Source: an uncultured Rhodospirillales bacterium
GTDB lineage: Bacteria > Pseudomonadota > Alphaproteobacteria > Acetobacterales > Acetobacteraceae
DNA length: 34,049 bases
Reading direction: 5' to 3'
NCBI GenBank assembly: GCA_903845065.1
Contig: CAIMWH010000218.1
Coordinates: forward strand, 1 to 34,049
The notes below the pieces were generated by a model, which was not told the origin of the DNA, did not search any database, and saw only the letters and a list, made by a program, of their open reading frames with translations. Shown here piece after piece: positions 8,191 through 16,252 of the stretch (its first letter is position 1; each line of letters opens with the position of its first letter). A program made the position numbers and the translations under genes.

Positions 8191-8982
8191 CTACCTCACG
8201 GATGCGGCGAGCCCCGGGCGGAAGCGCCGGATGGCCGAGATGGTGGCATTGATTGCGGCGCGGCACACTAGGCCGGTGCCAGCGAGCAGGATCAGCACGG
8301 CGTAGACAGCCGCCGTGTCGCCGAGGAAGGTGCGCTGGGTGATGACGTTACCGAGCCCCGCGGTGGCGCCGGTCAGTTCGCCCGCGATGGCGCCGAGCAG
8401 GGCCAGCACCAGGGCGACATCCAGCGAGGGCACGATGAATGCCACCGCATTGGGCAGCCGCAGCTTGCACAGTTCCTGCCAACGGGTGGCGCGCATGGAG
8501 TGCAGCAGGTCTACCATCGCCGGGTCGATTTCGAGGAACCCGGCCAGCGTGTTGGCATAGACCGGGAAGAAGGCCAGCAGCGCCGAGATCACCACCTTCG
8601 GCGCCATGCCATAGCCGAGCCAGGCCACCAGCAGCGGCGCGATGGCGATTTTCGGGAAGGTCTGTAAGGCGAGCAGATAGGGGTAGAGGCCGCGGCGCAC
8701 CGTCTCGGCGTAGGCGAACAAGGCGCCGAGGACGAGGGCGGTGACGAGGCCGACGGCGAAACCGATCACGGTTTCCTCCAGCGTGACCAGGATATCCTCG
8801 AACCACATGCCGCCGATCACCCCGTCGCGGAAGGCGCGCACCACGTCCATCGGTGGCGGCAGGATCAGGCCGCTGACCAGATGCAGGCCGGCGGCGGTCT
8901 GCCACAGCGCGATCAGCACCACGGCGGTGCCAATGGTGACGAGGCGGGCGTTGCGGGCCTGGCGGCGTTCGGTGGGGGTCAT
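8191..8982 (-). CDS. ABC transporter permease, NitT/TauT type
   Basis: This 263-residue inner-membrane permease is of the SsuC/TauC type. Hydrophobic segments begin at about residue 14 (VTIGTAVVLIALWQTAAG), followed by the transmembrane core GFAVGLVTALVLGALFAY. The cytoplasmic EAA-like loop appears as LLHSMRATRWQELCKLRLPNAVAF, the ATPase docking segment, with C-terminal helices after it (LDVALVLALLGAIAGEL). Length and order match the family. The start codon overlaps the end of the ATPase gene by four bases (ATGA arrangement), and the stop is three bases before the binding-protein start. The three genes form one importer, presumably with a homodimeric permease. Confidence 0.93.
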   Translation of the reverse strand: MTPTERRQARNARLVTIGTAVVLIALWQTAAGLHLVSGLILPPPMDVVRAFRDGVIGGMWFEDILVTLEETVIGFAVGLVTALVLGALFAYAETVRRGLYPYLLALQTFPKIAIAPLLVAWLGYGMAPKVVISALLAFFPVYANTLAGFLEIDPAMVDLLHSMRATRWQELCKLRLPNAVAFIVPSLDVALVLALLGAIAGELTGATAGLGNVITQRTFLGDTAAVYAVLILLAGTGLVCRAAINATISAIRRFRPGLAASVR

Positions 8983-9752
8983 GCCAGCAACTCGTCGAAG
9001 GCAGCGCGGGTTTCGGCCATTTTATCGAAGTAGGCGGGGTGTTTGCGCAGTCCGGCATCGCGTTGGCGGGGCAGGGTGGCGAGGTCGATCACCGCGCCGA
9101 GGCGGCCGGGGCGGGGAGCCATGACGCCGATGCGGTCGGACAGGAACACTGCCTCGCCGATATTGTGGGTAACGAAGATGACGGTCTTGGGCCGCTCGGC
9201 GCAGAGGCGGAGCAGTTCCTCGTTGAGACGTTCGCGGGTGAATTCGTCGAGCGCGCTGAAGGGTTCGTCCATCAGCAGGATTTCCGGGTCCGGCACCAAA
9301 GCGCGGGCGATGGCGGCCCGCTGCTGCATGCCGCCCGAGAGTTCGCGCGGCAAGCGATCGCGGAAATCCCACAGGCCGGTGAGGTGGAGCAGGGCCTCGG
9401 CGCGCTCGCGACCCTCGGCGGGGGAGAACGGGCGCATGATTTCCACCGGCAGCAGGCAGTTTTCCATCACGCTGCGCCAGGGCAGCAAAGTGGGCTTCTG
9501 GAACACGATGCCGACGCGGGGATCGGGCGCGCGCACCACGTCGTCACCGATGCGGACCTCGCCGGCGGTGGCGGGCAACAGGCCGGCGATGATGCGCAGC
9601 AGGGTGGTCTTGCCGCAGCCGGAGGGGCCGACGAGGCTGAGGAATTCGCCGCCGGCGACGGTGAGATGAACCGGGGCGAGGGCGCGGACGGGTGCCTCGC
9701 CCTCGACGGCGAAGCTGCGTTCCACCGCGGTGATGGTGATGGGGCGGACCAT
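8979..9752 (-). CDS. ABC transporter ATP-binding protein, NitT/TauT type
   Basis: This 257-residue ATPase energises the adjacent permease. All nucleotide-binding motifs are intact: Walker A GPSGCGKTT (42-50), Q-loop VFQKPTLLPW (84-92), signature LSGGMQQR (138-145), Walker B ILLMDEP (158-164) and the H-loop histidine 196 in VTHNIGEA. VFQKPTLLPWRSV is characteristic of the SsuB/TauB/NrtD branch. The start is ATG at 9752, 32 bases after the stop of the MmgE/PrpD gene. Its end overlaps the permease start by four bases, implying translational coupling. Confidence 0.95.
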   Translation of the reverse strand: MVRPITITAVERSFAVEGEAPVRALAPVHLTVAGGEFLSLVGPSGCGKTTLLRIIAGLLPATAGEVRIGDDVVRAPDPRVGIVFQKPTLLPWRSVMENCLLPVEIMRPFSPAEGRERAEALLHLTGLWDFRDRLPRELSGGMQQRAAIARALVPDPEILLMDEPFSALDEFTRERLNEELLRLCAERPKTVIFVTHNIGEAVFLSDRIGVMAPRPGRLGAVIDLATLPRQRDAGLRKHPAYFDKMAETRAAFDELLA

Positions 9753-9784
9753 CAGGCCGCGCCGTGGCGTAGGGTCATGGCGGG

Positions 9785-11122
9785 TCAGCCCAGTTGTGCG
9801 GACAGCCAGCGCAGGTCGGGCTGGCGGTCAAGGTCGGACATGAAGGCGACGGTGGCGGCGATGGTGTCATCCGCGATGGGGCGGATGGCGTGGGCGGCGT
9901 TGTCCTGGAATTTGGCGAGCATCTGGGCCGGGGACATCGGGTTGCCGGGGGAGCCGAGGGCGAGGGCGGCCGCGCGGGTTTCGGTGTTGCCGTTGGCGCG
10001 GCGGACGGTGATCTCCACCGGGCCCGGCCGGACTTCGCCGTGGATGCGGGCGGCGAGGGCCAGCACGGCGGGATCATCGAAGCGGGCGACATCATCGATG
10101 CCGACGCGGCCGTGGATGAGGCCGGCGGCGAGCAGGAACGGCAGGGCGAACTGTGCCTCGACGATCTGGGTGGGGGCGCGCTTGTGGGCGGGGCCATGGA
10201 AATACTCGGCGATCAGCGGGGCGGGGCCGCTGACGGTGACGTCGGTGATATCCGGCCCATGCAGGGCGATTGCGGCGTCAATGGCGGCATGCAGCGGGCG
10301 GCCGCAGGGGTATGGCTTGAAGCTCATGCCGTCTCCGCGCCAGGCCTGTCCGAGATCCTCCGTGAGCGGGGCGAGGTCATAGCCGCCGGGCTGGTACATC
10401 TCGAAAAAGCCATAGCGGCCGGCAAACACGCCTTGTGCCCCGGTAAATCCCTCGGCGGCCAGCAGGGCGGAGAACACCCCGGCGCTGGCGGCCTGGCCGG
10501 CCTGGAGGCGCTTGGTGAGTGCGGCGTCCACGATGCACTGGCGGTTGCCGGCGGCCTGGCTGTAGGCGATGCCGAAGGCGTGGTGCATTTGTTCGGTGGT
10601 CAATTTCAACAACTTGCCAGCCACCGCGGTAGCACCGAAGACGCCGATCAGCGCGGTGCGATGCCAGCCACGGTCCATGGTGGCCGCCAGCGCGATGCGG
10701 CACGCCACGTCCAGCCCGAGGGTGGCGGCGAGCACCACGTCCCGCCCGTGGGCGTCGTCCAGCAAATCCGCCATGGCGAGGGCTGCGGCGAAGACCGGGG
10801 CGCCGGGGTGGATGTGGCCGCCGCGATCGAAGGTGTCGTCGAAATCGAGCGCGTGGGCCATTGCGGCGTGGATGAAGGCGGCCTGCGGGGCGGGCAAGCC
10901 ACCACCGGCGAGAAGCAGGCGGCATTCCTCGCGGCCACCCCAGCGGCGATACAGGCGCAGCATTTCGGCGATGCCAGGCGCCCCGCTGCCGCCAAGGGCA
11001 CAGCCCAGCGTGTCCAGCAGGTCGCGCTTGGTAGCGGCCACCGTGGCGTCGGGCAGGTCGGCGAAGCTGGCGTTGGCGACATGGGCGGCCAGCAGCGCGG
11101 CGGGGTCCGGTGATGCGGTCAT
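9785..11122 (-). CDS. MmgE/PrpD family protein
   Basis: This 445-residue protein belongs to the MmgE/PrpD superfamily, which contains 2-methylcitrate dehydratase, cis-aconitate decarboxylase, iminodisuccinate epimerase and many uncharacterised catabolic enzymes. The family hallmark AHALDFDDTF is near residue 90, followed by HIHPGAPVFAAALA. Further conserved blocks are AYSQAAGNRQCI, SFKPYPCGRPLHAAIDA and the C-terminal GSPGNPMSPAQMLAKF (commonly GxPxNPMS/T). The ATG at 11122 fits the usual N-terminus; the longer frame upstream is arginine/proline-rich and overlaps the divergent promoter region. It is the first gene of the minus-strand set. The B. subtilis yxe operon also carries an MmgE/PrpD gene (yxeQ), and a yxe-like cluster lies at 16253-22014 here, so either system could use this enzyme. 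The reaction is unknown. Confidence 0.92.
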   Translation of the reverse strand: MTASPDPAALLAAHVANASFADLPDATVAATKRDLLDTLGCALGGSGAPGIAEMLRLYRRWGGREECRLLLAGGGLPAPQAAFIHAAMAHALDFDDTFDRGGHIHPGAPVFAAALAMADLLDDAHGRDVVLAATLGLDVACRIALAATMDRGWHRTALIGVFGATAVAGKLLKLTTEQMHHAFGIAYSQAAGNRQCIVDAALTKRLQAGQAASAGVFSALLAAEGFTGAQGVFAGRYGFFEMYQPGGYDLAPLTEDLGQAWRGDGMSFKPYPCGRPLHAAIDAAIALHGPDITDVTVSGPAPLIAEYFHGPAHKRAPTQIVEAQFALPFLLAAGLIHGRVGIDDVARFDDPAVLALAARIHGEVRPGPVEITVRRANGNTETRAAALALGSPGNPMSPAQMLAKFQDNAAHAIRPIADDTIAATVAFMSDLDRQPDLRWLSAQLG

Positions 11123-11283
11123 GGCGGGCGTGGAGTTTCCTGGGCGACGGGCTGTTCGATGCAGTCGATCACGGTTTGCGCCGGAAGTGTCCGCCCGCCA
11201 TGCGCGTGGCAGGTCTGTGTGAAGTGCGTCGGCGGTGGAATGCGGTATTGATGCGGCCTGTGTTTCACGGCGGGGATGTCGGG

Positions 11284-12132
11284 ATGGGTCGAAACGTGGT
11301 TCGCCATATATGGCTGGTGCTTGCCGTGGTGGCGGGATGCGCGCCGCGCCCGCCCGCGGTGGTGGCGCCGGTGGCCGCCCCGCCGCCGTTGGTCTACCCG
11401 GCGGCAACGCGGGCGCGGATGATGCGTATCCTCGATGGCGAATGGCGCGAATGGGGTGCGCGGGTGATCGATGCCCGGCAGAAGGCGTTCGAGGATACCG
11501 AGGGCCCGCTGGCCGAGCAGGACCCGGACGCGTTTTCCAAGGTGCTGGCCTATTGGTCGGCGGTGGGGTGGCAGGACTACATCGATCGCAACAAGGTGGC
11601 CTTCAACGCGGGCAGCGCCACCTCCCTCTGCACGGCGGACGAACTCGGCGGCGATGGGCGGGATGCGATCTGGGGGTGCGAGCCGTGGTCGGCGGCGTTC
11701 ATCTCCTACATCATGCGCACCACCGGCATCGACCAAGCGGAGTTTCCCCGCTCGGCCGGGCATCGCGAATACGTCGATGCGCTGATCCTCGCGAGCGAGC
11801 GCTGGGGCGCGCGGGCAACCTGGCAGGCGCATGAGGTGACGGACTACGCGCCGGTGGCCGGGGACATGATTTGCGCCGATCGGGCCGGGCGGGGCCGCGC
11901 CATCGCCACACTTGCGGAACGGCGGCGCGAGATCGGCGGATCGCGGCCGATGCACTGTGACATCGTCGCCGGCACCGCGCCTGGCGAAGTGCTGGCGATC
12001 GGCGGCAATGTCGCCCAGGGGGTCACCGAGGTGCGCTATGCCACCGATGCGGACGGGCATCTGCTACGCAACGTGCGGCGCTGGTTCGTGGTGTTCGAGA
12101 ACCGTATCGGGCGCGCCACGCCAGGCTCCTGA
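11284..12132 (+). CDS. DUF2272 domain-containing lipoprotein
   Basis: This 282-residue envelope protein starts with a short basic end and hydrophobic core ending in a lipobox, WLVLAVVAGC, with lipidated Cys19 followed by a proline/alanine linker (about residues 20-40). The rest matches my memory of the DUF2272 domain: a cysteine in SLCTADELGGDGRDAIWGCEPWSAAFISYIMRTTG, then FPRSAGHREYVDAL, and a C-terminal region with HCDIVAG and IGGNVAQGVTEVRY, which recalls the Cys/His layout of CHAP or NlpC/P60 amidases. A wall-related hydrolase role is therefore possible but unproven. The ATG at 11284 gives a proper lipoprotein signal; an ATG at 11251 would add 11 residues. It is transcribed divergently from the MmgE/PrpD gene across a 161-base gap and convergently to the desaturase. 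Confidence 0.87.
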   Translation: MGRNVVRHIWLVLAVVAGCAPRPPAVVAPVAAPPPLVYPAATRARMMRILDGEWREWGARVIDARQKAFEDTEGPLAEQDPDAFSKVLAYWSAVGWQDYIDRNKVAFNAGSATSLCTADELGGDGRDAIWGCEPWSAAFISYIMRTTGIDQAEFPRSAGHREYVDALILASERWGARATWQAHEVTDYAPVAGDMICADRAGRGRAIATLAERRREIGGSRPMHCDIVAGTAPGEVLAIGGNVAQGVTEVRYATDADGHLLRNVRRWFVVFENRIGRATPGS

Positions 12133-12152
12133 CGGCGCGCCCGGCGGATGAT

Positions 12153-13313
12153 CTACGCGGAGGGGGCGGCGCTTGCTTCCAGCAGGCGGGAGTAGAGCAC
12201 CTCCAGCACGCGCGCGCGGATCGCCAGGGAGATATCGTCGAGCGAGCGGGTGGGCGCGAGGCGGGCGCGGGCGTAGTGGCGGATTTCCTCGAAGGTGGGC
12301 ACCTGCGGCAGGTCGACCTCCTTCCAGAACAGCTCCGCCTGCATGCGCGCGGCGATGGCGCGGGCCTTGAGGTCCTCCCATTGCGGCATGTCGGCGAGGG
12401 CATCGGCAAGCTGCCGGGTGATCTGCTCGACCGGGAAGGCGGCAGCGAGTTGGGCCGCGACCTTGTCGATGACCGGGCGGCCGAGCTTGTGCTCGCCGCG
12501 GATGACGGCGGCGGGCGGGCCGCGCAGGTCCCACACCAGGCCAACCCAGGAGAGCGCGCGCAGGGCGTAGAAGGTCGGGTCGTATTCCCACCAGCGGAAG
12601 CCCTGCCGGGCGGAGGCCTGGTAGGCGTGGTGGTTGTTGTGCCAGCCCTCGCCGAATGTCGGCAACGCGAGCAGCCAGTTGTTGCGGGAATGATCCCCGG
12701 TGACATAGCGCTGGCGGCCGACCACGTGGGCCAGCGAGTTGATGCTGAACGTGGCGTGCCACACCAGCACCGTGCTGCAGCAGAAGCCGACGACGAGGCC
12801 CTCCCAGCCCATGGCGAGCCAGGTGGCAACGCCGAGCGCGACGGCGGGGAGATAGGGGTGGCGGTCAAGCCAGCACAATTCGGGGTAGCGGCTGAGGTCC
12901 GGCACCGTGTCGATCTCGGTGGCGTCGTTCTGCGGGACAAAAATCCAGCCGACATGGGCGTAGAGGAAGCCGCGCTGCACCGGGGAATGCACGTCGAGTT
13001 CGGTATCGGCGTACTGGTGGTGGCGGCGATGCTTGGCGGCCCACCACAGCACGCCGCGCTGGGCTGATGTCTGCGCCAGGAAGGCGAGGCCGAGCTGGAA
13101 GGCACGGCTGGTGCGGAAGGCGCGATGGGCGAAATAGCGATGATATCCGGCGGTGATGGCGAACATGCGCATCGCGTAAAGACCGGCCGCCAGCAGCAGC
13201 GTGCCTTGGCTCACGCCGGTCCAGAACACCCCAATGCAGGCGAGGTGAACCAGCACGAAGGCGATGGCTGAGGGGTAGGCGATATCGGCCGAACCGTCAT
13301 CGGTGGCACGCAT
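12153..13313 (-). CDS. Acyl-CoA / fatty-acid delta-9-type desaturase
   Basis: This 386-residue membrane di-iron desaturase introduces a double bond into a fatty acyl chain. All three histidine boxes are present: HRYFAH (58-63), HRRHH (95-99) and HNNHH (225-229), plus the extra conserved histidines in INSLAHVVG (196) and GDHSRNN (208). Hydrophobic segments lie at about residues 13-31, 37-55, 158-172 and 174-187. Beyond the catalytic core is a C-terminal extension of about 115 residues that is soluble and helical (PAAVIRGEHKLGRPVIDK onward), longer than in the simplest bacterial enzymes. The ATG at 13313 has an AGGA site eight bases upstream. A terminator-like hairpin lies only about 30 bases before the start. 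The gene runs convergently with the lipoprotein gene, with a gap of 20 bases. Confidence 0.93.
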   Translation of the reverse strand: MRATDDGSADIAYPSAIAFVLVHLACIGVFWTGVSQGTLLLAAGLYAMRMFAITAGYHRYFAHRAFRTSRAFQLGLAFLAQTSAQRGVLWWAAKHRRHHQYADTELDVHSPVQRGFLYAHVGWIFVPQNDATEIDTVPDLSRYPELCWLDRHPYLPAVALGVATWLAMGWEGLVVGFCCSTVLVWHATFSINSLAHVVGRQRYVTGDHSRNNWLLALPTFGEGWHNNHHAYQASARQGFRWWEYDPTFYALRALSWVGLVWDLRGPPAAVIRGEHKLGRPVIDKVAAQLAAAFPVEQITRQLADALADMPQWEDLKARAIAARMQAELFWKEVDLPQVPTFEEIRHYARARLAPTRSLDDISLAIRARVLEVLYSRLLEASAAPSA

Positions 13314-13340
13314 GGTGCAATTCCTGCTGAGATGAAGAGA

Positions 13341-13375
13341 AAACCCGGCCCCCCGGATCGTTCGGGGCGGCCGGG
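13341..13375 (-). terminator. GC-rich hairpin with T-rich tail on the minus strand (terminator or leader attenuator)
   Basis: Arms at 13344-13350 (CCCGGCC) and 13369-13375 (GGCCGGG) pair exactly and continue as CCCCG (13351-13355) with CGGGG (13363-13367), with one bulged base and a seven-base loop. Read on the minus strand, the stem is followed by TTTTCTCTTC, the layout of a Rho-independent terminator. It is downstream of the DUF2189 gene and could end that transcript. It also lies only about 30 bases before the desaturase ATG, so a desaturase promoter would have to lie upstream of the hairpin. Confidence 0.65.
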
Positions 13376-13438
13376 CCTGTTGGGTGGTGAAAATAGCGGA
13401 TGGGCGGCGCGTGAAACTGAGTCGAGTGTCGGCGAACC

Positions 13439-13444
13439 GGTCAA
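13439..13444 (-). promoter_or_regulatory. Possible -35 element (TTGACC) for the desaturase transcript
   Basis: On the minus strand TTGACC is read here, between the end of the DUF2189 gene and the hairpin at 13341-13375. At 17 bases spacing the -10 position reads only CTCAGT, a poor match, so this is a weak promoter candidate. Its value is positional: it is in the 100-base stretch where a desaturase promoter upstream of the hairpin would have to be. Confidence 0.2.
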
Positions 13445-13475
13445 TGCCGGCAAGTTGCTTTTGGCCCAGGCGCCG

Positions 13476-14339
13476 CTAATCCGCGACAACGGCCCGATAG
13501 AGATGCCATGACGCATGGCCGAGCACCGGAAGCACCACCGCGAGGCCAACCAGCAGCGGCAGCGAGCCCAGCACCAGTCCGGCCACAACGATGGCCGCCC
13601 AGGCGATCATCGGCCCCGGGTTCACACGAACCACTTCCAGCGATGTTCGAACCGCGGTGGCCATGTCGACGTTGCGGTCGAGCAGTACCGGGAACGACAC
13701 CACCGTCAGCACGAACGCAATCGCGGCATATCCGGCGCCGGCTGCCACGCCGGTCACGATCAGTGTGCGTCCCGCGGCTTGGCCGATCAGGCTGTCCGCG
13801 AAAGCAGCGAGCGACACCGGCGGCTCCGGGCCGAGCGTGGCGTCGTAGATTGCCTGCGCGGTCACCAGCCACAACCCGAGGATCAGCAGCAGCATGACGC
13901 CCAGCAGTGCGATGGCGCCGATCGCCCGGGACCGCAGGACCCCGAACCCGTCAAGCCAAGTGACCGACTGACCCGCCGCGCGCCGCCGGCTGATCTCGTA
14001 GAGACCGATCGCCGCGATGGGCCCGACAAGCGCGAAGCCCGAGGCCGCGGGGAAGATCAGGTGCAGCATGCCGCTACCCGCCGCCATTTCCGCGAAGATC
14101 AAGCCGGCCACGGGATAGATGATGCAGAGGAACAGCACGTCGGTGCGGTTTTCGACGAAATCCCGCCATCCCAGTCCCAACGCCTGCCACAGATCCACAA
14201 GGCCGATACGGCGCACCCGTGGCGCCGCCCGCTCCCGCGCATCGATGGACCAGTAATCCTCCGGCGTCGCCGTGCCGATGGCGCCGAAAGCGTCACGAAG
14301 TTTGTCGAATCCCCACACCGGGGGCATGCGAATCGCCAT
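13476..14339 (-). CDS. DUF2189 domain-containing integral membrane protein
   Basis: This 287-residue inner-membrane protein is recognisable as DUF2189 from its N-terminal LVDLWQALGLGWRDFVENRTDVLFL segment and the GPIAAIGLYEISRRRAAG motif. About six hydrophobic segments follow, among them VLFLCIIYPVAGLIF, AIGAIALLGVMLLLILGLWLV, AGAGYAAIAFVLTVVSFPVLL, and a C-terminal pair ending near MIAWAAIVVAGLVLGSLPLL. The molecular function of the family is not known. I chose the ATG at 14339 because GGGAGGAG stands five to six bases before it; the ATG at 14372 would add 11 residues and lacks such a site. A hairpin with a T tail lies about 100 bases downstream of the stop. It is followed on the same strand by the desaturase, and a shared membrane-lipid role is possible but speculative. 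Confidence 0.87.
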   Translation of the reverse strand: MAIRMPPVWGFDKLRDAFGAIGTATPEDYWSIDARERAAPRVRRIGLVDLWQALGLGWRDFVENRTDVLFLCIIYPVAGLIFAEMAAGSGMLHLIFPAASGFALVGPIAAIGLYEISRRRAAGQSVTWLDGFGVLRSRAIGAIALLGVMLLLILGLWLVTAQAIYDATLGPEPPVSLAAFADSLIGQAAGRTLIVTGVAAGAGYAAIAFVLTVVSFPVLLDRNVDMATAVRTSLEVVRVNPGPMIAWAAIVVAGLVLGSLPLLVGLAVVLPVLGHASWHLYRAVVAD

Positions 14340-14471
14340 GTTCGCTCCTCCCTGCCTGATGCTCGCGAGCATTGACCATGGACGGCGTCGGCGCCCGGAA
14401 CGGGGTCACACTATCACAGCCACACCCCCACGGCACGGCAATTCGCCGCGTCATGGCACGCCCCGATGGCC

Positions 14472-16085
14472 TCAGGCGCGACGGGCGTTCCAGAACAGCC
14501 CGTAGTCGCATTGCACGATGTCGGTGATGTCCTTGCGATAGGCCGTCTTGGGCCGCCAGAACCCGAGCGGGACGGTGGCGACCTCGTCGATCGCGGTGCG
14601 TTGCGCGGCGTCAAACGCGGCCTGGCGGCTGGCCGGATCGGCGGCCGACATCCAGGCATCGGCGTGCTTTTCCGCCTCGGGGCTGACGTACCAGCCGGCC
14701 CAGCCGCCCTCGGCCGGGCCGCGCGTGTAGTAGTTGACGGCCGGGTTGGCGAGCGAGAGGGCGGCGGCGCTGGTGTGGAACATGCTCCAGCCGCCCTTGT
14801 CGGGCGGCGCCTTGGAGTTGCGCCGTTGCAGCATGGTGCCGAAATCCATGTCGAGCAGTTCGACATTGAAGCCAAGCCGCCGCAGCAGGTCGGCCGAGAT
14901 CTCGCCTTGGCTGGAGATGAAGTTGTAGTCGGTGGGGTTGATGATCACCACCTTCTCGCCGTTGTAGCCGGCGGCCTTCAGGTCCGCCCGCAGTTTGTCG
15001 AGGTTTTTCGGCCCCTTCATCATCGCCGCGCCGTATTCCGTCACCCCGGGCAGGCCGCACAGGAACATGGCGTAGCACTCGGCAAAGCCCTTTTCGTCAT
15101 CGCCGTGGATGGCCCGCATGTAGTCGGACTGGGTGATGGCGCTCAGCACGATGCGGCGGATCGCCACGTTGTTGAACGGCGGGTGCAGGAAGTTGAAGCG
15201 CGCCACCGAGCTGAGCCCGAACGGGCTGGAATTGCGCACCACGATGTTGGGGTTCTTGCTGAGCTGCGGCACCAGGTCGAGCAGTGCGATCTCGTACCAG
15301 TCCACCTCGTTGTTCATCAGCGCTGCCGCCGCGGTGGCCTGGTCCGGGATGATCTTCCACTCCACCCGCTCGAAGTACGCCCGCTTGCCGCCCGAGGTCC
15401 ATTCCGGCGCCTCGTCGCGTGGGACATAGGCGTCATTGCGCTGGTAGGCGACGCGGCTGCCGGAGACGAACTCGTTGGCGATGAACTTGTAGGGGCCGGA
15501 GCCCACCATCTCGGTCACCTGCTTGAACGGATCGGTCAGCGCCAGGCGTTCCGGCATGATGAACAGCGGGATGGGCGCGGGGTGGGCGAGCGCATCGATC
15601 ACCACGCCCATGGGGCGCTTGAGGTAGATGATGAACGTGCGGTCGTCGGGTGCTTCCATCCGGTCGGTGAAGCTGATCAGGGCCTGGCCGAAGCTGTCGC
15701 GCGCGCCCCAGCGCTTGATGCTGGCGATGCAGTCCCGCCCGCGCACCGGTTCGCCGTCATGGAATTTCAGCCCGGCGCGCAGCTTGAAGGTCCAGACGCG
15801 AAGGTCATCCGAGACGGTGTGGCCCTCGACCATCTGGGGCTTCGGCTGGTTCTTGGCGTCAACCCCGTAGAGACAGTCGAACACCGCGAAGCCGTGGTCG
15901 ATGGAGACGCCGGCGGTGCTGATGGTGGGGTCGATGAAGGAGAGGTTGGCGGAGGGGATGAAGCGCAGGGTGCGGGCCCGCATGTCCTGCGCGATCGCCG
16001 GCATCGGCAAGGCGGCTGCGGCTGCGGCTCGCAGGACGGTTCTGCGGCGCAATCCTGGGGTGCCGGTCGCGGTTTCTTTTGTCAT
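14472..16085 (-). CDS. ABC transporter substrate-binding protein, peptide/nickel (family 5), Tat-type signal
   Basis: This 537-residue extracytoplasmic solute-binding protein belongs to family 5 (DppA/OppA-like). The N-terminus has a Tat-like signal: twin arginines in LRRRTVLRAAAAAA and a likely cleavage site after MPAIAQ. The mature protein has the family landmarks: FDCLYGVDAKNQPKPQMVEG, the hallmark VWTFKLRAGLKFHDGEPV, MVGSGPYKF and ALMNNEVDWYE. The ATG at 16085 has a GGAGGA site seven bases upstream. No permease or ATPase of the Dpp/Opp type is in the window, so it is an orphan here. It is divergent from the M20 amidohydrolase gene across 167 bases, so a common regulatory region is plausible. 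Ligands of this family include peptides, glutathione-like thiols, opines and amine compounds. Confidence 0.93.
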   Translation of the reverse strand: MTKETATGTPGLRRRTVLRAAAAAALPMPAIAQDMRARTLRFIPSANLSFIDPTISTAGVSIDHGFAVFDCLYGVDAKNQPKPQMVEGHTVSDDLRVWTFKLRAGLKFHDGEPVRGRDCIASIKRWGARDSFGQALISFTDRMEAPDDRTFIIYLKRPMGVVIDALAHPAPIPLFIMPERLALTDPFKQVTEMVGSGPYKFIANEFVSGSRVAYQRNDAYVPRDEAPEWTSGGKRAYFERVEWKIIPDQATAAAALMNNEVDWYEIALLDLVPQLSKNPNIVVRNSSPFGLSSVARFNFLHPPFNNVAIRRIVLSAITQSDYMRAIHGDDEKGFAECYAMFLCGLPGVTEYGAAMMKGPKNLDKLRADLKAAGYNGEKVVIINPTDYNFISSQGEISADLLRRLGFNVELLDMDFGTMLQRRNSKAPPDKGGWSMFHTSAAALSLANPAVNYYTRGPAEGGWAGWYVSPEAEKHADAWMSAADPASRQAAFDAAQRTAIDEVATVPLGFWRPKTAYRKDITDIVQCDYGLFWNARRA

Positions 16086-16174
16086 TGGGTGTTCCTCCGT
16101 GCCGTCATTGCGGCTTGGCGGCGAGGCTAGCGGTGGCGGAAGGTTCCGGCAATCGGGCAACCCTGATGTGCGCC

Positions 16175-16203
16175 TTGCCAAGCGATGCGGGGGGCCACAA
16201 ATT
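16175..16203 (+). promoter_or_regulatory. Candidate sigma-70-type promoter for the M20/amino-acid ABC cluster
   Basis: TTGCCA (16175-16180, five of six consensus positions) is followed after 17 bases by CAAATT (16198-16203, three of six). It is in the 167-base divergent region between the orphan binding protein and the M20 amidohydrolase, about 50 bases before the latter's ATG. The -10 match is poor, so this is only a candidate. Confidence 0.3.
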
Positions 16204-16252
16204 CCGGGGTGTTGGAGCGCCGACCTTTTTCTTGTTCCTGGAGAACTGCACT

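Noticed and set aside
11123-11407. 95-residue N-terminal extension of the MmgE/PrpD protein
   Set aside because: Pro/Arg-rich, overlaps the divergent lipoprotein start, and the family N-terminus begins at the ATG at 11122.
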